From positions 543,881 through 607,880 of the forward strand of contig VXBA01001646.1 in assembly GCA_013399895.1 (NCBI GenBank): DNA of 64,000 bases. The letters are read 5' to 3'. Shown here one piece after another: positions 22,501-35,075 of this stretch (the stretch's first letter is position 1; every line of letters begins with the position of its first letter). The translations under genes were made by a program, and so were the position numbers. The notes under the pieces are model-generated. The model was not told the origin of the DNA. It saw nothing but the letters and a program-made list of their open reading frames with translations, and searched no databases. The DNA comes from Serilophus lunatus. Taxonomy: Eukaryota > Chordata > Aves > Passeriformes > Eurylaimidae.

Positions 22501-24716
22501 TAAATGTTTAGTTGTTTACCATAAAGTCTATCTTAAATATATGAATCCAGCAGTAATACTCCTCAAAGAGTGGGAAAAATCCAAGGCAGCAGATTTGAAT
22601 GCCAACAATTCAATGTCTCTTATGCATTTAATATTGAGAAAATTTATACTGCCTATAATTCCTCTGGGATTAAAGGTTTTATTCATGCACTCCAGTAAAG
22701 CCTATGTACAAACTCACAATCTCCATGAAACCTATCAGAAGCAGTGCATCACCTCAGGATGTGTCTGCACAATTAACCAGGCTCATGTCCTAAATGTCCA
22801 TTATAACTGCAGTTTAGATAATACTTTCTTGATGAGTGGTTATCTGAATTTAGCTATCTAAAATAATGAACTGAATCCAGCCCTCTGGATCCATGTTGGA
22901 TGCCTAAACATAGGTGCCCAGTGCCATTCGTCATCTCTGATGTACCCAGCCATCTGAAAAAATTCCATTGTAGTAGCACTAAGGAACAACTGAAAACACA
23001 CACTTTTCTGGAATGGAAAATGAGTAGTACACTGCACACTTACATTTACAGAACAGAATTCTTCTGTTTCTGTACATCAGCTGCAGTATGCCAGCATGAA
23101 GACCAAGGTGCTTGCTGCAGAAATTTCAGACAGAAGCTTTAAAACCAACAACGTCATGGTTCTTATGTGAATAATATGATATAAAGTTAAATTGTAGAAG
23201 TTTTGCCACAAATTCTGTGGATACTGAAAGTTTGGGTAAGATTCTAGTGATTAGAATATCTCTGAAGGAAAGAAATGGGCATAAACTCCATCTGAGAAAT
23301 TCTCTGAACAGCAGACTGTCAGAATCTATAAAATTACGTTATTCTTGTACTCCTTCCTAAATATCACTCATTGTCATTGTCAGATGCAGGATTTAATGTT
23401 AGATAAACCCAACACAACCCCTGCTAATATACCTGTATAAATATAGTAGAAGTTGGTGAAAGGAAAAAAGTTGCAAAGCACTGAATAACAAAATACAATT
23501 TTTGTATATTTTCATCTCTTCGTTATTTTTCTTGTAAGAAGGAAAATCAAAAGCTATCTTTAATAAGCACTCAGGTGTTTCCCTTAGGTACAAAAAAATG
23601 AAATTTATAAGCTTTAGTGAGAAAATAATAAAAATTCTATGTGTCCACATACCTGTGCATGCAAAGTGTATAGGTACAAAGAAAAGGTTTTATGCAACTT
23701 TTTTATGGTTGTGTTTTTTTTTTTTTTCCAGTTTTCAGAAATAGGTTTTTAAGGAATATACTTCAGATTATTTTAGCACCTTATTTCTGGAAAATCCCAC
23801 TTGCTGCTCAGTTTTTCCTGCAATGTTTTACTGAGGTATCGACTGAACATGGCAATAATAAATATGTTTGTTTTGTGATCAAAAGGCACATGCTTCTTAG
23901 TGTTGTTCACTTCATATAACCAAACAGTAAAGACTTGTGCTATTGGACAATGAGGTCTCTCATAGGGGGCTTGAAGTTGCCTCACTAAAATCAAATTGTG
24001 AATTTAGGTAAGATTATCTGCTACTACTCTTCTCTTCATAGAAGAAAATACTCTTCTGCTTTACTCACTATCTGCAGAAGGCTTGAAAGTCTTCCATATA
24101 GTTTTAGGTCTTTCAGGAATCAAATTATTTTGTTTACTTTTTTGGGGTTTTTTTGTTTGTGCTTTGAATTAATCACCAAGTTCAGAATTTCATTGCCTGG
24201 ATAAACCTCTACCAGGGCAGATGATATGAGATAGTTTGCATGGTAGATATAGGCAAACCTATTGTGCTTTTTGTACGTATAGACAAATAAGATAAAATCC
24301 AGCTCCTGCTAATCACACAGGTCCAAGAACCTGTTATGAATTATTTTTCTCTAAACAGTAGCCATCAACACATCTAGTGATTAAAAATTGGGTAGTATCA
24401 ACTTTTTATTTAGGTATTACAAAGCATTCTCTAAAAGCATGCATTTAAAAAAATCTGATAAATTTTAAAATGAATTAATGTGTGATTTTTTTTAAAGATA
24501 CTTGATTTGCAGGGAACTGCATTTTGTGTGTCTTTAAAAAATATTGAAAACCTTGCTACATTTTGACAGAATTATAAAAAGCAAGTGCATTTCTTGCATT
24601 TTGCAAAACAAAACAAAACTTTCTGAATTTTTTCCTCAAATGAGGCACAAATTTATTGTTAGGATCTGATTATTAGAAGATTCCTCTGCCTGAAGTAAGG
24701 AGCAAATGAAACCATA
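19544..24716. other. No gene recognised in 5.2 kb of AT-rich DNA
   Basis: No CR1 or LTR piece recognised. The longest frame, 22541-22861 plus (106 codons), and the others show no domain, signal peptide or splice context that I can identify. Confidence 0.5.
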
Positions 24717-25320
24717 TGCATAGGTCAATAGTATGGATTTTATTCAGCAGTAAATGTGAGGTAGAGAGAGATAGAAGTAGGAAAACAGAGAGATGAGAGA
24801 GAGAGTTGGGGAGAGACAGAGAGAGGAGGGGAGCGACAGATTAAATAAAAGGTCACCACCATGTGGATTCCAGCAGTGTCCCACTGGTCCTTTTTCTTCT
24901 AGTCTTCTCAGAGGTGAGGGTCCCCACGTTTTGCTTCTGGAGTACCAATTTTATACAGTCCCAGGTATTCATGGGGCATTGTAGATGTCCCCACAAAATG
25001 GGATGGCATAGGTGTAAGCAGTTGTTTTCTTTCCCACAGCTTGCCAATTGGAATTTTGTCAGATGTGCTAATTTCAAATTTTTACCTTTGTTTATGTCTT
25101 GAATTTTCTTTCCTTTCTCGCTGTTTTCCATAGTAGCAATCTTTGTCCCAAGAGATTGCCTGGATGTGCCTTACCAAGCCTGGTTCCTTTTGTTGCCATC
25201 TGCTCTTATCGCAAGTTCCTGAGCAGTGGTTTATCTTATGGGAATTTTCTTCTTTGACAGTGTTTTGAGACAATTAACTGTATTCTTTAAGTCCTGACAG
25301 TGATATAACATAGGAAAACA
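24717..25320 (-). mobile_element. Candidate ERV LTR (limits uncertain)
   Basis: Read on the minus strand, a TATA box (TATAAAATTGG, near 24956-24946) is followed about 210 bp later by CTGAATAAAATCC (24746-24734), with a CT-rich stretch between them. This is a typical LTR U3-R-U5 arrangement, and the sequence resembles class I avian LTRs in style. No target duplication or firm TG/CA ends were found, so the limits and the class are guesses. Confidence 0.45.
24757..24840. repeat. GA-rich low-complexity tract
   Basis: Dominated by GAGAGA words (for example GAGATGAGAGAGAGAG) inside the candidate LTR; it is CT-rich on the element's sense strand. Confidence 0.8.
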
Positions 25321-27249
25321 TTCTATTTTTTTACGTCCTGTTTGCTTCTTTACATCTCTTAGAGGAAGACTAGGTTAAAAAAAAAAAAAAACAATTTAAG
25401 ATTTGGAGGAAATATTTATCCTTTTTTTCACATGCTATAAGCTCATAAATGAAACTGGCAATTTGGCTCAAATTTTTAGGTTTTTCTCCAATGCATCTGT
25501 GAAACTACAAATTCTTAAGGAAAGCACATTTGTATTCTGCATAGTCTTGTAGTAATTATAATAGATATGTCACTGAATACACAGAGACCTCATGATTGCT
25601 TACTAAAAAGATGCTGCAATATTCATAGAACTCATACTGTGTTTCAAAGTCAATGCAGTTCTTATGACAGATGTATGAAATGGAACATGTAGATTACGGA
25701 ACATCAGTACAACAGTTTACAAAGAAAATACAGAAGTGCATACACATCATCACTCTTAATTTTTGTGCATACTGACTATCCTGTGAAGTCCTTTGGACTC
25801 CTAGCACTGACTTCATCAGGAAGGCTATGAACAGAAGTATATACTTATATATATCCTGCATATATATCTAGATATACACTGCATATATTTTATGTAAAAA
25901 CGCCAAACTAAAGTAAAATAACTTGTTCAGCACTGTCTACCATTCAGCAACCCTTTCAGCCAAAGAGTACATCACTATGGGCTGGGAAAAAAAAAAAAAA
26001 AAAAAAAAAGTAATTACTGTAGAATAAAAAGAGGATTTTCCACAGCCAGTTTGCCAATAGGAATAAAATATGCATCAGCATCCAAGCTCTTCTGAATGAT
26101 TTATTTAATCAACTAATTGAAAAGGCATAAGGTGGACAAAATCAAATATTTTATCCTGTAGTTCATAATTTTTTGCTCTCTCCCTGTCTCTCTTGCACAA
26201 TACCTTCTGCATAGTGCCAAGGTTCTTCCAGATATTGCTCAGGGCATTATAAAATTCGTATTTCAAGTCTGGGGTTCTGGAATCAGTTAAAATTTGCTTC
26301 TGTAGCTGTCATGAACAAAAGCAAATAACTGCAGTTAAATGTACTAATGCAGGCAATGCATTAAGTAACTTGTTTTTGAAAAATCGTATCTGTCTATTAA
26401 GATGAATGGATCACCCAGTAATTTGGATTAAACAACAACATTGAGAAAACCAAAATGGAGGCTGAGGCTTGTGTGTCATTCGTATATGTGTTTTTATGTA
26501 TTTCTTCCTTAAAGGGCATCTGGTATTTTCTAATAATGGAATAACAATTTCTATTATTATTAAAAATAATTAGAAAATTATTTCTAATTATGGAAATTAC
26601 TGGGGGGAGAGAAGTGCCAAACAAAAAACAAAAACATAGCTTCAAAGGAAAATAAAACCACTGAAAAAATAAAGGCAAAATTAATAAAAGTGTGGCAATC
26701 TGCAAAATCACAATATAAATTCTGTGTACCATAGTGTTTCATCCATGACCCATGTAGTTCTACAATATCTCTTGAAGGTACAGACTCCTGCCTCACAATG
26801 TAACAGCTCAAGTTCTGGCTGTGCTTCATATAAAGCGATGCCGTGGCTATATAGAAAGATCTGTGTGCACTAGGCTGCTCATAAAGGAAATGTACAGCCG
26901 TATCTGAAAATTTTACCTTCAAATTGTAATACTCAAAATAAGCTAAATTATTCAAATGAGAAGGAATACAGGGTAATTATCCTGTATCTTTTAAGATGAA
27001 GTTCCTACTAATTGCTTAAATTTCTCTTACTATTAGCATAATCAGTTAGTGTATGTCTAATGGAAAGTAATTTGAGAGGGTTAAGTCTTGCACATAGATT
27101 TATTACTGATGCTGTAATTTTTACCTGTTTAAAACAAGCTGAAGGAAACTTAAAAAAAATTCTTTAAAAATATGTCTTATGTCTACTCAGAGCTTTCTGC
27201 TTGGTTTTGGATGTGGTTTGGCTTGTTTCAGACACTGCTGTTTCTATAT
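25321..27249. other. No gene; two A-runs
   Basis: A 15-base A-run at 25377-25391 and a 23-base A-run at 25987-26009, with TATATA words near 25847-25890. The frames at 26397-26955 minus are AT-driven and have no recognised domain. Confidence 0.5.
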
Positions 27250-27460
27250 CATCATAGAATTATAGAATGGCTTGAGTTGGGAGGGATCTTAAAGATCATA
27301 TAGTTCCATCCGCCCCTGCCATGGGCAGGGCACTTTCCACTAGACCCAGATGCTCAGAGGCCCATCCAACCTGGCCTTGAACGCTTCCAGACATCCACGA
27401 CTTCCCTGGGCAACATATCGCAGCACCTCATCACCCTCACAATAAAGAATTTCTTCCATT
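27250..27460 (-). mobile_element. Short CR1 3'-end fragment
   Basis: Starts ATCATAGAATTATAGAATGG, then GGGAGGGATCTTAAAGATCA and CATCCAACCTGGCCTTGAAC. It ends near CAATAAAGAATTTCTTCC. This is the reverse complement of the last roughly 200 bp of CR1, keeping part of the 8-bp terminal microsatellite (ATAGAATT-like). Confidence 0.9.
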
Positions 27461-29971
27461 TTATGGCTTGATTGTTGGGGTTTTTTCTTAAGTCAGCTGA
27501 AGACATGCATATTTACCCAGTCCAAAATGCAGCAGAAATGTAGCTAATGGAAAATAGAATTCTGGCTCTCTTCTCTCCAAAAAATGATTCTAAGGTATTG
27601 GCTGGGGGAATCAGTATCAGCATGGAAGAAAATCAGCTTCTGTTGACTCAGCATTAGTGACTGAGCTAATATGTCTTATTGCTGAGTCATATTTCAACAA
27701 CAGGAAATTGGTTTGGATGTGCATAAAAACATCGGGGAGAACAGCAAAAGGAAACACAAGGAGTCTGATATAATCATTCAAGGTTTGGAAACACTTGACT
27801 CAAGACTTTTGCATTACCATCTAGAGCTTATTGAAAGCAACTGAATGATAACATGATGTTAGAAAGAGGAAGAATAATTACATTTTTGCTTTTTTAGAGA
27901 AAATTAAAATGCCACCATAGTCACAAAAACTGTACTTGGTACAAGTGTAGAAAAGTATTTCAGAAGACTTACTTTGAGGAGATGAGGGCTTATGTTCACT
28001 CAGGGGAATTTTCCCACACCAGAGGGAGCCATCTATCCCAGGAATGTGGTTTTTTTCTCCTGCATTCCACAGGGATTGGATCCCTGCCATTGGAAGATGA
28101 CAAGTTCTGCAGACTTTTCAGAAGACTCTCACAGAGAGGCCAGGAGAAACAATAAAAGTCTTGGGAAAAACAAGGGTATGTCTTTTCCCCAGGCCTGATG
28201 TTTAACAACATTAAGTTTAATGTTCTTTACGTTTTAGTGTTCTCACCTTTGGAAATAAACTTTTGGGAGTACCTGCACATTATCTTTCTTCACACTTGGT
28301 ACAGTAATTTTTATATTCTGGAGAGAAAAATACAATATCAGCTCAATGCAGGTGGAAAGCAAGGTAAAGGAAAGGACTCTTTGTTTGGGATGTAGAAGGA
28401 AAATTATAAACAACGCTTTACATTTTGTCCCTTTCTCCTCAGATTTCTTCTGTCACATCTGGAAAACACTTAAAGATATTGGGGTTTTTTTCATTTTAAA
28501 GCTTTTTTCTGAAGTCCAAGTCTACTTTCTTATTCTGTGGTGCCCCCACACCTTCAAAATCTTCTGTCTAATATTTGCCCCAGAAGTGAATACCTTTGGA
28601 GTTAGTTTGGAATTTAATTCTTCAGAATGCCTGAGGTGAATGTAACTTGCCAAATAAGAAAGTATACAATTTTATATATATATGAATATATATATAGCCC
28701 CTGAGCTTCTAAGCATAGTATTGTTTTTACTTAAAGAATAAAGTAAATTATAAAGAAATTAAAGAAAAATACATATTTTTGGCATACTTTCAAAACAGTC
28801 ACATATTTATTCCTGCTCGACCCTTTAGAATCTGCTTATGCTCTGGCCTTCCCTGCTTTCTTATGTCCCTGGAACAAAGATCTTTCCTTCTTCCTTAGCT
28901 GCTGAAGAAGACTAAAGCAGATCAAACAACTTACTTGCTTTCTTTTTTATAACTTTCTAGCTCCTCTGCCTGATGAATCCCTGATCAGTTCTACAAGCTG
29001 TCCTCATCCTTTCCAAATTACATTATTGCCAAGATGGCAAAACAATTCTTCTCCATGGGAGTTAACTTATTTTCAGAGCAATTATATTTAAGTGAAACAT
29101 TTTAAGCCAGTAATACTACTGTTAGCCCTGGATCAGAAGCCTGTATGAATTTTAGTTGAGTTTCAGGCTAAACTACTGCAAGAAAGCAATGATTATCTTT
29201 GCAGGAAAAATAAAGTTTGCAATTTGTCAGGCAGAAACAGAACACAGTCTCAAAAATGAAATCCACTCACTGTGGAGGTAATGTCCTCAAGCTGTTATAC
29301 TAACTGAGTAAAAGCATTTTAGTAAGGTGAGGAGTTTATTTTCAGTCGCTGTTTCAGCACAAGGACTTGGGCAAATACTACACTGGAGAAGAAAACCAAG
29401 GGATGATTATGGCTACTAGCTGAGAAGGTAGCATTACAAGAAATAGGAGAATGATATTTTTCTGGTGGAAACATTTTCTGTTTCACTAGACATTGTCATT
29501 GTTTGTGCTAAGGGGAGAATGACTTTACAGCAAATACAGAATGAAGAAACAGGAAAATGCTTATTAAGTAAAGTGCTGCTAATAAGCTGAGAGAGATGTT
29601 GTGAATATAATTATCATTATTGTTCACTGTTCATTTTGCTCTAGTAATAGGGGGCAATGAATGGGCTCCCAGGGTTTGCGGGGCCACTTCCTCTTGGGGA
29701 AAATAGCCCAGTGAACTTCAGGGACAGGACAGTTTTCCATTGCATCTTTTTATGAAGAAGTATGGGCTACATTCTCAGCCACATTTGAGTTTCAGTCTAA
29801 AATATCCTGGAGGGCACTTCTTGCATTTGGGCCACATTTCTTTTGCAAAAGCTACACTCCCTGAATTTCCAGTATTTTTTTGCACTAAACCTTCTATTTG
29901 TCTCCTAAGAAAAAAACATCAGCTCAAGTTTCACTTTTGCAAAACAAACACCTGATTCAGTTCTACTTTTT
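27461..29971. other. No recognised feature
   Basis: AT-rich, with a TATATA tract at 28674-28694. No gene or repeat family recognised. Confidence 0.5.
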
Positions 29972-29973
29972 TG

Positions 29974-30539
29974 TGTGATTTAACCCTGGCCAGCAATTAA
30001 ACCACACAGAGCTGTTTGCTCATTTACTCATCTTCGGGATGGGTTAGAGTGTCAGAAGGGTAAAACAAAACAAAAAAAAAAAAAGAGAGAAAACTCATGA
30101 GTTGAGATAAAGACAGTTTAAAGCAATTGCAAAGAAAACAACGAATTCATTCCCCACTTCTCTTTCCCAGGCAGGTGCTCAGCCATCTCCAGGAAAACCA
30201 GGCTCAATCATGCAAAGTGGTGATTTGGGAGGGCAAATGCCATCACCCTGAATGTCCCCCATTTCATCTTTCTTCCCCCAATATTATGAGTGGAGCATGA
30301 TGCCATATGCTGTGGGATATCCTTGTGGTTGGTTGGGGTCAGGTGTACGAGCTGTGTCTCCTCTAGCCTCCTTGCAATGGAGTGAGAAGCACAAAAGGCT
30401 TTGACTCGTTGTAAGAACTGCTCAGCAATAAGAAAAACACCCATGTAATGTCGACACTGTTTTCAACATAAATCGAAACCATAACCTCGTACCAGATACT
30501 ATGAAGAAAATTTGCACTGTCCTAGCCAAAACCAGCACA
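29974..30539 (-). mobile_element. ERVK-like LTR of the songbird type
   Basis: On the minus strand it starts TGTGCTGGTTTTGGCTAGGA at 30539 and ends near the complement of GATTTAACCCTGGCCAGC (about 29976). Intermediate words (CTTACAACGAGTCAAAGCC on the minus strand; CTCATGAGTTGAGATAAAG and CAGCCATCTCCAGGAAAAC on the plus strand) match an LTR family that I recall as abundant in passerines. The TATA region is degenerate and no clear 6-bp target duplication is visible. A diverged terminal piece of a similar LTR is at 50672-50765. Confidence 0.75.
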
Positions 30540-33500
30540 TTAGTAGTTTATTTTCCCACCCAAAAAATTGCTCTTATCTTTCTCTGTGTCTCAGTAATTT
30601 CATGTTTTAGTGAAAATGTGCCTTCAATCTCTGATCTATGTTTGTTTATAGACAATGCTTTGTTTTCACCTGGTTTTTTCCCCCACTATCTGACTGAAAC
30701 ATCTATCAATATCTTTTTATTTCTCAAATTTTTAAGTGTCCAAGTTTCTTATTTATTTACCTGATATTTTAACCAAAAGACCTTATTCACGACTGAGTCC
30801 ATTGGCACTTCTGTAATTCAAATAATCATTATAGTACATGTAAAGAATGAAGAGAAATTTTTATAACATTTCTTAAAGTCAAAACTTTTGAGGCAAGTAA
30901 AACCTTAAGCGCTGCCATCCTTCTTACCCGTTTCTGCATGGTGAAAGTTCATTAAGTCATGTCCTGAAGGTATAAATTGGTATAAAAGAGAAATATTACA
31001 TCTATGGGATTATGTTACGCTATCCAGCCAAAAAAAAGACTATTCAGAGAATAGACAAAACTTTAATAAGTAAGTGATGATAAAGCTTATTTTAAAAGAT
31101 AGAGATGATTTGACCTGAGTGTGTTTTAGCATGATGTGTGATTAACTCTTCAGTTAATGTGCTCCATGGGAGCTAGTGATCTCCTCCCCATGCAACAATC
31201 TTCTTTTATAAGCCTTCAATAAGATATACTTGAGAGGATTGCAAATTTATTAGGACTCTGTAAAGACTTCTGGAAAAGAATTGCACTGTCTCACTGTCCA
31301 GCTACTTCCCAAAGAGAAGGTATTTAAAATGGATGAACATTACCCTATAAATTAAACGTGATATGAGTGTAGTAGTGACAGAACTCACAAAAGCTTACCA
31401 ACCTGATTTCCATCTCAGAGCTACATAGTGATATATTTAATCTGACATATTAGATACTAATAGCATAAAGTACTTGTCATTGCAGAAAAAATTTTCTACA
31501 GTTGTGAGAACGTATGATTTTACATCTTCATCTGAATCAGCTAGGTGGTGCTACATTCAGAGCCAGGATAATTTCCTAGAAGAATCACTGGTCTCCTCAG
31601 AAGAGCATGTTCTTTTGTTAAAATATTAAATAGTCCCGTGTATTTTATGAATAGTCAAGAATCTGTTAATAATAAGAGTTTATTAGTTTACAGAAAAAAA
31701 GAACGGTTCAGACACATACAGCAGTATGAGATGAGCACACGAAATAAATGCATACCATTGTCATGTATGTGCTAAGCTAGTCATTTATAGCACTGCAGCA
31801 AAAAAAGAGTAAATTTACTACTATTCTGTATATTGGCTGATTTTGGCACAGAGCTGCAATAGCTGGCATCAATCTGAAAAGCAGTGACAAGGTTAATTTT
31901 GTATGTCTCCCAACACCCAGAGGAAGGGCTGATTATTTTCAGGGCTGTGTTATTTTCAAAAGTCTACCAGAAACTACCTATTTTTTTTTGACTGCATAAA
32001 CTCTAACTTGCTCCTAAAAGCCATAGACAGTTCAGTTTAAGTTTTCTCAGAGCTTTCAAACTACGTATTTAGTGGGGTTCCACTGGAAGCAAGGAATAAT
32101 TTATATGCAAGCACAACAAAACATTCTTTATAAATAAGAGTGATTACAAACCCCAAAGATTTGGCTGCATTCTATTAGATGATACAGAGAAGAATATAAG
32201 ATTTAAAAGAGTTGCTACTGCAATATGTTTATGATTTTTTTTCAATCTAATGTAGTCTAAGATTTGCATAGTATTCAGGAAGTAATCAAAAGAGATAAAT
32301 GAGGATGCAATGGAAATGAAAACAAGATGACAAAGCCAACAGAGCTCTACAGAAAATTGCAAAACACTAATCAATGCCTAGAAAAGCAATGAGCAGCACA
32401 AGAAATGACCAATGAGGGTCAATCATCCAAGTCACCTTGTGATACTTTCTCTTTGTGATTTTAAAGTTTAAGTAGAAAATCAAATGCTTTCAAGGGATAC
32501 TGCTATCACATTGAGAAAAACTAATGAACTGTAAATAATGACTGAGCATATACCCAACTTTTCCACTTCAAATTTAATTGCATTTCCTTTACACTATATG
32601 CATTATTGTGATGATTTATTTGTCAAAGTCTTAAGCACATTTAGTGTAGTCAGTTTCTATACTACCAAAATTCTGCATTTGTTATTATTCTGCCTGTCTT
32701 TCACGCATTTGCCTTCAATTGAACTGCTTAATGGTCATCTCAGAGATTACCTCGGACTTTCAGCTGGTCTACATATACTTTAAATGCATCAGTAACTTCT
32801 CAACAACACAGAGATTTAAAAGTTCACTGGAAAGAATAATCTCAGTAAAACCAGTACACAACTCATTTACAGAACTTTGCAGAACTTCCACAAAGCAGTG
32901 ATAATGTTCTCATGGGATCACAGGAAGCCCTTGGTGTTTCTTAGAATGAAGAGTTTTGTAGGGCATCTGAGCTTTTAGTATATATAAGCACCTTCACTTG
33001 CCCTTCAAACATCCTATAGAGGAAAATATGATCAAATAATTTTGAAGTGAAGCATGCTGGGCTGAAGCACCCAATACTCCAGGAGCAGCATGATCTCACA
33101 GGGTCATTACACATCAACTTAACAATATTTCAATTAACATGTTTAGGACAAGTTTTAGTGTTTTTTGGTTGACTAGGCACTACTCTAACTTAGTCGGGTA
33201 AATAGATACATGTCTGCTTTATTTCATCTCTTCATTATGAAAGGGTATTTTAACATCAGCTAATTTTGAGGAATACTTCATATTACCTATAAAAAAACTC
33301 ATTTTCACTTATTTTGTTAAACTATGAAAAGTTTTGGTTTTAAACAACAGAAGATTTTTATAAGACTTCAGCTGTAGGCAAAATCAAAAATAATATTTTC
33401 TGGGATTTTATCTTCCATTCAATAGTATATCCTTGACAATGGATTTCAAGGGAAAAGGAATATGATCTGAATGCTGTCTGAAAAATAATTATTAATTAAA

Positions 33501-34106
33501 TGCTAATTTACAAATCAAATTCTTTAATAATCCTACACTAAATATCTATACTTTTTTTGCCACAGGTTGGTCTACAACTAATTATCTCTGCAAGAAGACA
33601 GATGGCCTGTGTTTTAAAATATCTCAGCTTTCTTCCCCCTTGATTGACCATGCATGCCAATATTCACAAATTACAACACTTATACTCTCATTTTCCTTAA
33701 TTAGCCTGAAGTAAAAATAAATCATGTGTTTGGGCTTTTTTTTTTCTCATTCAGCATCAAATTGCTTCCAAAAAATTTAAAAATCTCAAGATGATTTCCA
33801 TTTTTATAGGAAGCCCCTGGAAAGTCTATCATTCTGCCGTGTCTACAGCATAAAATATTGTAAGAGTTAATATTTTTGTTGCCAATGCATTTCATGTACT
33901 CCTCTTTCACTGCATTAACTAGTGATGTTTATTGTGCACAGTGATACAATCAGTGCTCAAGGAACTTCTGCTAGTTTCCTTTAGAAAATATTCTTTTAAA
34001 AATTCTGTTTATTCTACTTCCATGACTATCAAAATAGTAACACAGAGACTAAAAGTTTTCACACAGGACTAGATTAGGCAGCAGTGATTTGTCGTAAAAT
34101 TTTTTG
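30540..34106. other. No recognised feature
   Basis: AT-rich DNA without a recognisable gene, RNA or repeat. Confidence 0.5.
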
Positions 34107-34111
34107 CAGTG

Positions 34112-35070
34112 TGTATTGGTTTTCCTGTGGCCAGGTTTTGGTAGCAGCAAAAAGGCTGAGGGGGAGGCTTTTTCGAGAAGCTGCAGGAAATTTCCCCCAT
34201 GTCCAGCAGAGCCAATGCCAGCCAGCTCCAGGCTGGGCCCGCTGCTGACCAAGGCCAGGCCAGTCAGCAGTTGAAGGAACACCTCTGTGATAACATATTT
34301 AAGAAGGAAGGAAAAAAGTTAAGTTAGATGAAGATAGCTGCCGGAGAGGAACAGAGTAAGAACTTGTGAACAACAATGCAGACACCAAGGTCAGTGCAGA
34401 AGGAGTGGGAGGAGGTGCTCCTGGTGCTGGAGCTGAGATCCACCTGTAGCCTGTGGAAGAGCCCACACTGGAGCAGGATTTCCTGGTAGGACTTGTGGCC
34501 TGTGGGGGACCCACACTGGAGCAGTCTGTGCCTGAAGGACTGCACCCTGTGGAACATGATCCATGTGGCAGCTGTGTGTGAAGAGCTGTTTCCCATGGGA
34601 TGGACTCTCACCAGAGCAATTCATGAAGGACTCTCTGTTATGGGAGAGACTCATGGTGGACCAGTTCATGAGAGTGACTGTCTTCCATGGGAGGAACACA
34701 ACGGAATGCAGTGGAAGGACTCCTCTTCCTGAGCACTGGCAGGGAACAACAACCGACCATAACCCCCCTCCCTGTCTCCCTGCACTGCTGGGGGAGAGGA
34801 GGTTGAACATGATGAAGGAGAGGGTGGGGGGAAAGGTCTCTCTCATAAGTTTTGCACTCTTAAGCTCTGATCTTTTTAGTAATAAATTTAACTAATATCC
34901 CCACGTAGAGTCTGCCTTGCCTGTGATGGTGATTAGCAGGAGACTTTTTTGGTCCCTATCTCAACTTTTGAAGACTTTCATTATATTTTCTCTCCCCTGC
35001 TGTTTGTAGGGGGGAGTGACAGATTTGCTGTAGTGGATCCCTGGCAGCCAGATCGGGTTAAACCACTACA
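34112..35070 (+). mobile_element. Solo LTR (959 bp), family B copy 2, gap-free, with 5-bp target duplication
   Basis: Runs from TGTATTGGTTTTCCTGTGG to GGTTAAACCACTACA and is flanked by CAGTG at 34107-34111 and 35071-35075. CATATTTAAG (near 34294) serves as a TATA-like box and AATAAA is at 34881-34886. It is the only complete copy of this family in the window and shows the internal tandem array that is missing from the two gapped copies. The 151-codon minus-strand frame here (34846-34391) is antisense to the array and is not a known protein. Confidence 0.93.
34450..34730 (+). repeat. About six 47-bp tandem units inside the LTR
   Basis: The anchor word CCTGTGG/CCATGGG recurs at 34450, 34499, 34546, 34593, about 34639 and 34685, with spacings of 49, 47, 47, 46 and 46 bp. 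Each is followed by a diverged form of GACCCACACTGGAGCAG and then GAAGGACT. Units diverge from one to the next. It lies between the TATA-like box and the poly(A) signal, hence in the R region. Confidence 0.8.
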
Positions 35071-35075
35071 CAGTG

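Noticed and set aside
22541..22861. 106-codon plus-strand frame
   Set aside because: No domain, no splice or promoter context; length is not exceptional for 64 kb of sequence.
34391..34846. 151-codon minus-strand frame
   Set aside because: It is antisense to the 47-bp tandem array of a solo LTR; the frame shifts along the array and matches no protein I know.
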